Part shown: positions 1 through 6,582 of the stretch, one piece after another
Numbering within the stretch: position 1 is the first letter of the stretch
Layout: each line of letters begins with the position of its first letter
NCBI GenBank assembly: GCA_002426015.1
Contig: DINS01000029.1
Location: forward strand, 1 to 28,818
Length of the DNA: 28,818 bases
Origin: Flavobacteriaceae bacterium UBA5534
GTDB taxonomy: Bacteria > Bacteroidota > Bacteroidia > Flavobacteriales > Flavobacteriaceae
Reading direction: 5' to 3'
Position numbers and translations under genes: made by a program
Notes under the pieces: generated by a model
Databases searched by the model: none
The model's input: only the letters and a program-made list of their open reading frames with translations
Told to the model about the DNA's origin: nothing

Positions 1-45
1 AACATAGTGTTTACAGGACTTTGGTGGAAATTGAATAAATTTCAG

Positions 46-130
46 CGGAGAAAGAGGGATTCGAACCCCCGGAGGTGTGACCCTCAACAGTTTTCAAGAC
101 TGCCGCATTCGACCACTCTGCCATTTCTCC
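46..130 (-). tRNA. tRNA-Ser (anticodon UGA)
   Basis: Read on the minus strand, the 85-nt sequence begins GGAGAAA and ends TTTCTCC followed by a G discriminator base, giving a complete 7-bp acceptor stem. The anticodon arm has loop CTTGAAA, so the anticodon is TGA (reads UCA and related Ser codons). The T-arm carries GGTTCGAATCC. A long variable arm (about GTTGAGGGTCACACCTC) and the G discriminator are both typical of class II tRNA-Ser. CCA is not encoded. A 65-codon reading frame runs through it on the same strand but is an artefact. Confidence 0.97.
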
Positions 131-141
131 TTTAGCGAGTG

Positions 142-172
142 CAAATATAGAACCCTTTTTTATTTCTTTCAA
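142..172 (-). promoter_or_regulatory. Bacteroidota-type promoter for tRNA-Ser
   Basis: On the minus strand a -33 TTG (plus positions 170-172) is followed after 20 nt by TATATTTG (142-149), a perfect match to TAnnTTTG. The tRNA starts 11 nt downstream of the -7 box, which fits transcription starting just before the mature 5' end. Confidence 0.8.
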
Positions 173-258
173 ATAAAAACTTAAATTTTTAAAAACTATT
201 TTAATCAAGGTATTGAATTAATTTATAGCCTTTTCTATAGATAAAACTCCTCTTATAT

Positions 259-266
259 TACTTTTG
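259..266 (+). promoter_or_regulatory. -7 promoter box before nitroreductase gene
   Basis: TACTTTTG matches the Bacteroidota -7 consensus TAnnTTTG and lies 20 nt before the ATG at 287. No clear -33 TTG sits at the usual 17-20 nt spacing, so the promoter call rests on the -7 box and its position alone. Confidence 0.5.
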
Positions 267-286
267 CATAACCTATATACTATAAA

Positions 287-916
287 ATGAATGTAATTGA
301 GAGTTTACAATGGCGTTATGCCACCAAAAAATTTGATCCTTCCAAAATTCTTTCAGAAGAAAAGTTAAACATATTAAAACAGGCTTTTAATTTAACTGCA
401 ACGTCTTTTGGTCTGCAAACCATTACACTATTGGTGGTAAAAGATAAAGTAGTTAGAGAACGGCTTGTAGAACCTTCTTTTAACCAAAAACAGGTATTAA
501 ATGCCTCACACTTGCTGGTCATTTGTATAAACGAAACGATTTTGGATACAGATGTTGATTTGCTTTTTGATAATATCAAAAATATTAGAGATACTCCCGA
601 GACCATATTGAAGCCCTATCGTAAAGATTTAAAAGTGATGATGAAGAATATGACCAAACAAGAACGTCAGGAGTGGTCCATAAAACAAGCCTATATAGCT
701 TTGGGCAATTTAATGACCGTTTGTGCTATCGAAAAAATAGATTCGTGCCCAATGGAAGGTTTTGTACCAGAAGTGTTTGATGACATTTTAAATTTGAAAG
801 CTAAAAGTTTAAAATCAGTATTATTGTTACCAGTAGGTTACAGGGCTGCTGATGATATGTTTGCCTCATTTAAGAAAGTGAGAAAATTTGTCGATGAAAG
901 TGTTATCGAAATGTAG
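287..916 (+). CDS. NfsB-like FMN nitroreductase / NAD(P)H-dependent oxidoreductase
   Basis: The 209-residue protein is full length for the NfsB nitroreductase family, cytoplasmic FMN enzymes that reduce nitro compounds, quinones or flavins with NAD(P)H. Visible family signatures are the N-terminal RYATKKF (residues 10-16) with FMN-phosphate-contacting Arg/Lys, the SFGLQ segment (40-44) matching the family's S-x-x-x-Q flavin loop, CPMEGF (154-159) and LPVGY (181-185) near the C-terminus. There is no signal peptide. The ATG at 287 gives the standard N-terminus and sits 20 nt after a -7 box. The gene is alone in its transcript or leads into the thioredoxin gene, which has its own promoter. The substrate cannot be told from sequence, so no gene symbol is given. 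Confidence 0.9.
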   Translation: MNVIESLQWRYATKKFDPSKILSEEKLNILKQAFNLTATSFGLQTITLLVVKDKVVRERLVEPSFNQKQVLNASHLLVICINETILDTDVDLLFDNIKNIRDTPETILKPYRKDLKVMMKNMTKQERQEWSIKQAYIALGNLMTVCAIEKIDSCPMEGFVPEVFDDILNLKAKSLKSVLLLPVGYRAADDMFASFKKVRKFVDESVIEM

Positions 917-936
917 TTAAAACTCGTGTTTAAGTT

Positions 937-966
937 TTGACTAACATCTGTATTGCACTATATTTG
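937..966 (+). promoter_or_regulatory. Promoter of thioredoxin-like/aminotransferase pair
   Basis: TTG (937-939), 19 nt, then TATATTTG (959-966) is a near-ideal Bacteroidota promoter. Transcription would start at about 972. This rules out the TTG codon at 953 as the translation start and supports the ATG at 989. Confidence 0.75.
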
Positions 967-988
967 TTCTTCACATAAACCCCAACAT

Positions 989-1432
989 ATGAAAAGAGGT
1001 ATTCTTTATATCGTATTTGTTTTTAGTGTATCCATCTATGCACAAGATGTTCAATTACATTGGCAAAAAGATTTGGTGACAGCAACAGAGTTATCGAAAA
1101 TAGAAAACCAACCTGTATTGGTTTATTTCACAAAGGATGACTGCAAATCATGCCAGCAATTTTATTCAAATGTTTTTAAATCAGATGCTTTTAAAAGCAT
1201 TGCTAACAATTTTGTGTATTTAATGGTTGATGGTTCCAATCAAGATATAAAAAGTACAGACATCAATGTGATCAAACAGCGAAGGCTCATCATTCATTAC
1301 AATAAGACCAATTCATTTCCTGCAGTTATGACTTTGGACAAAAATGGTGATATCATTGGAGAACCTTTGACCAAAGTTGATGGGGAAAGTATAACGGCTT
1401 ACCTCACTTATTTAAAGACCTTAATAAAATAG
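989..1432 (+). CDS. Exported thioredoxin-like protein (CKSC motif)
   Basis: The 147-residue protein starts with a signal peptide (MKRGILYIVFVFSVSIYAQ), so it acts in the periplasm. The thioredoxin-fold motif is FTKDDCKSCQQFYSNVF with the redox pair Cys52-x-x-Cys55, followed by a cis-Pro-like segment (SFPAVMTLD) and a C-terminal helix. It resembles the DUF255/thioredoxin_7-type proteins of Bacteroidota that reduce or isomerise disulfides. A start at TTG 953 would add 12 residues before the signal peptide and would lie upstream of the predicted transcript start, so ATG 989 is preferred. The next gene begins 3 nt after the stop, so the two are almost certainly cotranscribed. Confidence 0.85.
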   Translation: MKRGILYIVFVFSVSIYAQDVQLHWQKDLVTATELSKIENQPVLVYFTKDDCKSCQQFYSNVFKSDAFKSIANNFVYLMVDGSNQDIKSTDINVIKQRRLIIHYNKTNSFPAVMTLDKNGDIIGEPLTKVDGESITAYLTYLKTLIK

Positions 1433-1435
1433 AAT

Positions 1436-2632
1436 ATGCCAGGATTTGAGTTGTTTGGTGATTTAGAACGCAAAGAGGTCAATGATGTTTTAGATTCTGG
1501 TGTTTTAATGCGTTATGGTTTTGATGGCATGCGCAATGGACATTGGAAAGCTAAGGAGCTTGAAAAAGAATTGCAAAAGCAGCTTAAAGTTAAGCACGCA
1601 CAATTGGTATCTAGCGGAACTGCAGCAGTATCTGTAGCATTAGCTGCTGCTGGTATTGGCGCTGGTGATGAGGTGATTATGCCAACGTTTACCTTTGTGG
1701 CCAGTTTTGAAGCTATTATGATGCTGGGTGCTGTCCCTGTTTTGGTCGATATTGATGACACGCTTGCATTAAATCCAGAAGCGGTAAAATCTGCCATAAC
1801 AGCAAAAACAAAAGCAGTGATGGTGGTGCACATGTGCGGCAGCATGGCAAATATGGAGGCTCTAAAAGCTATTTGTGATACACATCATTTGGTTTTGGTT
1901 GAAGACTCTTCACAAGCAACTGGTGCTACTTATCAAGGAAAACCACTAGGTTCCATTGGAGATTTGGGGTGTTTGTCATTAGATTTTGTTAAAATTGTGA
2001 CCAGTGGAGAAGGAGGTGCTGTAATCAGCAATAACGAACAATACTACACCCATTCTGATCATTTTTCCGATCATGGGCACGATCATATAGGAACCGATAG
2101 AGGTGCCGAAACCCATCCGTTTTTAGGCTATAATTTCAGGATTTCAGAACTGCATGCAGCTGTTGGATTGGCACAGTTAAGACGTTTGGATGAGTTTGTA
2201 GCCATTCAAAAGAAAAACTATACAGTTTTAAGAGAAGCTTTGTCTCAAATACCAGAAGTGCAATTCCGAACGGTCCCTGAAGGAGGCGAAGAAAGCTATT
2301 CGTTCTTAAGTTTCTTTTTGCCAGACTTGGAAAAGGCAAGGAATGTATCAAAAGCATTTAAAGAATCTGGCGTTGATGGTTGTTTTCATTATTATGATAA
2401 CAACTGGCATTACATTCGTAAATGGGAACACCTTAAGGAATTAAAAACACTATATCCTTTGCCTAAAGAGGTCAAAGAGGGATTGGCATATCTTCAAAAT
2501 AAATCTTACCCAGAATCAGACCATTACATAGGACGAAACATCTCTTGTTTGATTAAACTATCTTGGACAGAAGCGCAAGTAAAGGAGCGCGCATCCAAAA
2601 TGGTAGCAGCCATAAAAGTAAATTTAGGTTAA
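1436..2632 (+). CDS. DegT/DnrJ/EryC1/StrS-family PLP aminotransferase
   Basis: The 398-residue length is normal for this fold type I family of sugar aminotransferases. The phosphate-binding SSGTAA (59-64), the PLP-ring Asp in VEDSSQATGATY (155-166, D157) and the Schiff-base lysine K186 in SLDFVKIVTSGEGG (181-194) are all present, followed by GYNFRISELHAAVGLAQL, a strong family signature. These enzymes usually transfer an amino group to a keto-sugar for surface glycan or secondary-metabolite synthesis. The sugar substrate is not readable here and no other glycan genes are adjacent. It starts 3 nt after the thioredoxin-like gene. One odd feature is a histidine-rich stretch (HSDHFSDHGHDH, about 206-217) just after the catalytic lysine. 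Confidence 0.92.
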   Translation: MPGFELFGDLERKEVNDVLDSGVLMRYGFDGMRNGHWKAKELEKELQKQLKVKHAQLVSSGTAAVSVALAAAGIGAGDEVIMPTFTFVASFEAIMMLGAVPVLVDIDDTLALNPEAVKSAITAKTKAVMVVHMCGSMANMEALKAICDTHHLVLVEDSSQATGATYQGKPLGSIGDLGCLSLDFVKIVTSGEGGAVISNNEQYYTHSDHFSDHGHDHIGTDRGAETHPFLGYNFRISELHAAVGLAQLRRLDEFVAIQKKNYTVLREALSQIPEVQFRTVPEGGEESYSFLSFFLPDLEKARNVSKAFKESGVDGCFHYYDNNWHYIRKWEHLKELKTLYPLPKEVKEGLAYLQNKSYPESDHYIGRNISCLIKLSWTEAQVKERASKMVAAIKVNLG

Positions 2633-2705
2633 GATTTAAAATAGGTGTCTTCTTTATATATAATTGATGTTATTTAATTACTTTAGATAAATCAATGCCC
2701 TGTAA

Positions 2706-5477
2706 ATGAAAAAACTGCTCATTTTTTCTGTTTCTATGTTAGCGTTTGGACAGCTCATTGCCCAAGAAAAATATAGAGCTAATGAGGAACTTGAAACCTC
2801 TATACGATTTAACAAATACCTTGAGTATGATAGTGCTTACATCTATGCAAAAAAAGCACTGGCAATTTCTAAACTTCAAAAAAATGACTCTCTTGCTTTT
2901 GCCTCTGCATTAGAACTCTATAAGATTACAGATAAACTACAAAACAAGGACACAACCGACTACTTTTCACTTGCCGCAAAAATTTCGCAGAAAAGTAAAA
3001 ATCTTCTTTTTGATATAGAACTCTACTATACCAAAGGTAATATGCACTATTTTAAGGATGAGCACGCTGATGCACTTCCTCTTTATTTGAAAATTGATTC
3101 TATCTCTAAAGCTAACGCTATTTACAATAGCACAGTAATCAATGCCATCATCAAGCGGTCTGAAATCTCTCGTCAGAAATTCACTAAAGAAAATAGTGAA
3201 AATGCCGAAAAACTATTGTTAGAAGCACTGCGTTTGGCTCAAGATATCAAATCAGAGGATATGGTTAATTATATCTACACGTATCTTGCGGATGTTAGTG
3301 GACTTAATGGCAGAGATGATGATGCCAAACGTTATATAGACATGGCTTTTGATTATTATATAAAAAAGGATGATGTCAGGAATCTATCTCAATTATATCT
3401 CTTAAAAACGGCTTATTACTTGGGAATTGATGATCTTAAAAATGCCATACAAGCTCAATCAGACAGATTAAATTACCTTCGAACTAAAGACGATAAAATC
3501 GAGTTGGCTAGAGCACTCGTGTACCATGGTAGCTTTAATAGGCGCAAAACCAAAGACTATGCACAAGCAATAAAAAGCCTTGAAGAAGCTAAAATCATTT
3601 ATGATAATATCAACAACCCTAGTATAGTTAAAACAGATAATTATGAACGATTACTCTATAGTTTGGCTATTTGTTATAACGAAGTTGGTAAACACAAAAT
3701 AGCTTTTGACTATTTCGATAAGGCATACGATTTAAGAGAAGATGTTATAAAAAAAACAAACCGAGATTTGACTTCAACTCTTGAAGCACGCTACGAAGCT
3801 GTCAAAAAGGAAAAAGAAATTTCAGAATTATTAGCTCAAAAAATAATAGTAGAGGAAAAACAAAAAAATCAGACTTATTTGTTTTTGAGTTTGTTGAGTT
3901 TGGGTATTATTGCTGTTGCGTTTTTATTTTACGCATACCGCAACAAGCTAAAAACCAGTCAAAAACTAAAGGAGTTAGATGGGCTGAAATCAAAATTCTT
4001 TGCTAACATATCACATGAGTTTAGAACGCCCTTAACACTCATCAAAAGCCCTTTGCAATTGCTTAAAGAGAATGAAGTTGACATTTCAAAGCAAAAACAT
4101 TTAAGTTTAATCGAGCAGCATTCCGACCGAATGTTGTCTTTGGTCGATCAGCTTCTTCAATTGTCTAAAATTGATTCTGGAAACCTAAAATTATTATTGC
4201 AAAAAAGCAATATTTCTACCTTCTTGGAAGCATTGATTGAGCCTTATCAATTGAAGGCCCAAGAGCTTAATTTTAAATTTATCAAGCATATTGATAAAAC
4301 AGATAAAGATGTGTTGTTTGATAAAGATGTCATTGAAAAAATTGTTTCAAACCTGTTATCTAATGCTCTAAAATATACACCTAATGGCAAAACAATCGAA
4401 TTTCACGCTCAAATTGGTGATGATAACCTTCAGCTAACAGTTGCTAATCCAACAGAAACTACCAAGACAAAAGATGTTTCTAAACTATTCGAGCGCTTTT
4501 ACCAAGATACAAATGCAACGGAAGGTGTTGGTATAGGGTTGGCATTGGTAAAGGAATTGGTCACACTTTACAAAGGAAAACTATCGGCAACAATAAATGA
4601 TAATATACTACTATTGAAAATTGATTTGCCTTTAGATAAGGAGTTGCTTAAAGAGGTTAGTATTATTTCTGAACCTGCTGCTTCACAATTTTTTGAAGAA
4701 ACCTTTGACGAGAATGATAAAGAGCTCCCTATGCTATTGGTTGTAGATGACAATGCAGATATTCGATCGGTTTTAAAAGATTTATTTAAAAAAACCTATC
4801 ACGTCATTGAAGCTTCTGATGGTAAAGAGGCTCTAAAAATAGCACTCAAAGAAATCCCCGACCTCATTATCAGCGATGTCATGATGCCAAAAATGGATGG
4901 TTTTGAGTTGACCAAAAAATTAAAGGAGAATGAACTCACGTCCTTTGTACCAATTATATTGTTAACGGCCAAAGCTTCTGACGAGTTGCATTTAAAAGGA
5001 TTGCACTACAATGTTGATGATTATATTACAAAACCTTTTAATCATGATATTCTAAAGACCAAAGTGTTTCACCTCCTCGAAATACGCCAAAAACTCCGAG
5101 AGCGCTACAGTAAGGAATTGATCTTAAAACCAACAGATATTAGATTGACTTCAGTTGATGAAAAATTCATAGAGAGATTAGAAGTTATTTTAGAAAAGCA
5201 AATTTCAAATGCCGAATTCTCTATTGATGATTTTGCAAAAGCAATTGGCATGAGCCGAATGCAATTACATAGAAAACTAAAATCGTTATTGGGTGTTTCT
5301 GCTACAGAGTTTCTACGCAGTGAACGCTTAAAGGCTGCAGCCAACCTTCTTAAAAAAGGTAATCATAACGTTTCTGATGTGGCTTATTCAGTGGGTTTTA
5401 ATGACGTTTCCTATTTTTCAAAATGTTTTAAGGATATGTACCAATTAACACCTTCCGAATACATTTCAAAGTCTTAA
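2706..5477 (+). CDS. Hybrid two-component system protein: TPR sensor, histidine kinase, receiver, AraC domain
   Basis: The 923-residue protein combines sensor, kinase and regulator. A signal peptide (1-20) precedes a helical TPR-like region (about 30-345), a coiled coil and one membrane helix (390-411), placing the TPRs in the periplasm. The HisKA box FFANISHEFRTP carries phospho-acceptor H437. The ATPase domain has N-box NLLSNALKY (549-557) and G-box EGVGIGLAL (606-614). The receiver (675-795) has D681/D682, phospho-acceptor D724 and K776. The C-terminal AraC/XylS domain (815-923) contains two helix-turn-helix units. Such hybrids usually control adjacent genes, and matching direct repeats occur upstream of three downstream units. 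One odd feature: the ATPase D-box, normally DxGxG, reads VANPTET. The ligand is unknown. Confidence 0.94.
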   Translation: MKKLLIFSVSMLAFGQLIAQEKYRANEELETSIRFNKYLEYDSAYIYAKKALAISKLQKNDSLAFASALELYKITDKLQNKDTTDYFSLAAKISQKSKNLLFDIELYYTKGNMHYFKDEHADALPLYLKIDSISKANAIYNSTVINAIIKRSEISRQKFTKENSENAEKLLLEALRLAQDIKSEDMVNYIYTYLADVSGLNGRDDDAKRYIDMAFDYYIKKDDVRNLSQLYLLKTAYYLGIDDLKNAIQAQSDRLNYLRTKDDKIELARALVYHGSFNRRKTKDYAQAIKSLEEAKIIYDNINNPSIVKTDNYERLLYSLAICYNEVGKHKIAFDYFDKAYDLREDVIKKTNRDLTSTLEARYEAVKKEKEISELLAQKIIVEEKQKNQTYLFLSLLSLGIIAVAFLFYAYRNKLKTSQKLKELDGLKSKFFANISHEFRTPLTLIKSPLQLLKENEVDISKQKHLSLIEQHSDRMLSLVDQLLQLSKIDSGNLKLLLQKSNISTFLEALIEPYQLKAQELNFKFIKHIDKTDKDVLFDKDVIEKIVSNLLSNALKYTPNGKTIEFHAQIGDDNLQLTVANPTETTKTKDVSKLFERFYQDTNATEGVGIGLALVKELVTLYKGKLSATINDNILLLKIDLPLDKELLKEVSIISEPAASQFFEETFDENDKELPMLLVVDDNADIRSVLKDLFKKTYHVIEASDGKEALKIALKEIPDLIISDVMMPKMDGFELTKKLKENELTSFVPIILLTAKASDELHLKGLHYNVDDYITKPFNHDILKTKVFHLLEIRQKLRERYSKELILKPTDIRLTSVDEKFIERLEVILEKQISNAEFSIDDFAKAIGMSRMQLHRKLKSLLGVSATEFLRSERLKAAANLLKKGNHNVSDVAYSVGFNDVSYFSKCFKDMYQLTPSEYISKS

Positions 5478-5496
5478 ACACCTTCTTTTTATTAGA

Positions 5497-5562
5497 TGTT
5501 ACATGTGTCATTAAAGTTGTTACATCTGTCATAGTCGAGTTTTAAAACCTCAACTACTTTTA
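5497..5562 (+). promoter_or_regulatory. Operator/promoter copy A: 21-bp-phased direct repeats plus -7 box
   Basis: TGTTACATGTGTCAT (5497-5511) and TGTTACATCTGTCAT (5518-5532) differ at one base and start exactly 21 bp apart, two helical turns, as AraC-family sites do. After 22 bp comes TACTTTTA (5555-5562), a near-consensus -7 box. No -33 TTG is seen at the usual spacing, as expected for an activator-dependent promoter. The same geometry recurs at 8679 and 12008. The likely binder is the AraC domain of the hybrid regulator ending 19 bp upstream. Confidence 0.75.
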
Positions 5563-5591
5563 CTTCAAACAAATTTGGATGCATATCAGTC

Positions 5592-5747
5592 ATGCCAAAA
5601 AAAAAGACTCATAATTACACTGGCGAAATAGAAAAATTTCCCTCAACCAAAGTATATCTCAATGTGAATTATCTAGAAAAGGGAAACTATGAGTTGCATA
5701 TCATCCATAAAAATAAATTGATAAAAAAAACAACATTTAAAAAATAG
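5592..5747 (+). CDS. 51-residue ORF resembling the end of a T9SS sorting domain
   Basis: This small ORF starts 29 nt after the copy A -7 box, so it would be the first gene of that transcript. It begins MPKKKTHNY and has no signal peptide. Residues about 20-51 (ending GNYELHIIHKNKLIKKTTFKK without an upstream partner) look like the last two strands of a type A T9SS C-terminal domain: hydrophobic alternation, Leu-x-x-Gly-x-Tyr, then a basic KK tail. The first half of such a domain (YPNP motif) and any cargo are missing. It could be a real small protein, a leader peptide or a gene remnant. The codons are normal for the neighbourhood and there is no internal stop. The overlapping ATG at 5579 opens only 17 codons in another frame. 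Confidence 0.6.
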   Translation: MPKKKTHNYTGEIEKFPSTKVYLNVNYLEKGNYELHIIHKNKLIKKTTFKK

Positions 5748-5776
5748 TAAGTATGAACCATTAAAATCAAAAGTAT

Positions 5777-6544
5777 ATGAAATCAAGAACTTTAAAAACT
5801 ATTTTTTTATTGACATTATTAATGATTGCATCTATATCATTTGCTCAAACAAAGCCAAAGGTCAACCCTACAAGCAATACCGTTAAAGTAATGCCTAATG
5901 TGGCTCCAACCAATCTAGAATTATCAACAGAAATTAAGCTAGAAGACATCACAGAATGGCTTTGCCCAAAAACACTGGTCAGAGGTGATAGAGAATTTGG
6001 AGGAAATGGTCCAAAAGTGAAGAGCGAAGTAAAAATTCGTTTATCGGCCAATGGTAAAGAAGTTTGGGCAGATATCTATTTATGGGCTCAAGAAACTGTA
6101 CATGATTTTAGTACCACAGAAGCTCGTTGGAGCAAGAAAGTATATGATGCACCTTATGGTAAAACCATTTCAAAAATAGTGTCTGACCAAGCGTCACGAA
6201 CAGAATTTATAAGTCCTGCGGCTGGGTTTCAGTTTTTAGTACCTGGAGCTGATGTGGCTGCTGGAATGCAAACTTTTTTTGATGGTCAAAAAATAGCAAA
6301 CGCAGTTTTAATGGCACATGGCTTACCAGCAGATATGACCCAAAATGCAGCTTCAAAGCTTGTCAGTAAATACATGAAAGGAAATACGGTCATTAAAGTG
6401 GCAGCTTTAGAGGGTACTTTGGTCAAATTCTTCCATATCGTTGGCGATACTGGAGGTGATGACATTAGCAATGATGACAACTGTAATGATGACACAAGAA
6501 TTGAAAAGATTGAATTCTTCCCTGTGAAGGTTGTATTTAAATAA
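5777..6544 (+). CDS. Secreted protein of unknown function
   Basis: The 255-residue protein has a clear signal peptide (cleavage near SFAQ, residues 21-24), a Pro/Asn-rich linker (25-50), and then a globular, strand-rich region including WLCPKTLVRGDREFGGNGP and WADIYLWAQETVHDFSTTEARW. Near the C-terminus an acidic segment, GDTGGDDISNDDNCNDDTRI (about 223-242), looks like a calcium-binding loop, and its Cys may pair with the Cys of WLCP. There is no T9SS sorting domain or lipobox. I do not recognise the family. The gene lies 29 nt after the 51-codon ORF and 38 nt before the first tail-fibre-like gene, and probably shares promoter copy A with both. Confidence 0.8.
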   Translation: MKSRTLKTIFLLTLLMIASISFAQTKPKVNPTSNTVKVMPNVAPTNLELSTEIKLEDITEWLCPKTLVRGDREFGGNGPKVKSEVKIRLSANGKEVWADIYLWAQETVHDFSTTEARWSKKVYDAPYGKTISKIVSDQASRTEFISPAAGFQFLVPGADVAAGMQTFFDGQKIANAVLMAHGLPADMTQNAASKLVSKYMKGNTVIKVAALEGTLVKFFHIVGDTGGDDISNDDNCNDDTRIEKIEFFPVKVVFK

Positions 6545-6582
6545 GCCATTTAGCCATAAACTGTTCATTCAAAATAGAAACC

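Noticed and set aside
11..208. 65-codon minus-strand ORF
   Set aside because: It runs through the tRNA-Ser gene and its promoter.
915..942. Hairpin AGTTAAAAC / GTTTTGACT as terminator of the nitroreductase gene
   Set aside because: It is AT-rich, overlaps the stop codon and the next promoter's -33 TTG, and no T tract follows.
953..955. TTG as start of the thioredoxin-like gene
   Set aside because: It lies before the -7 box at 959-966 and would put 12 residues ahead of a complete signal peptide; ATG 989 fits better.
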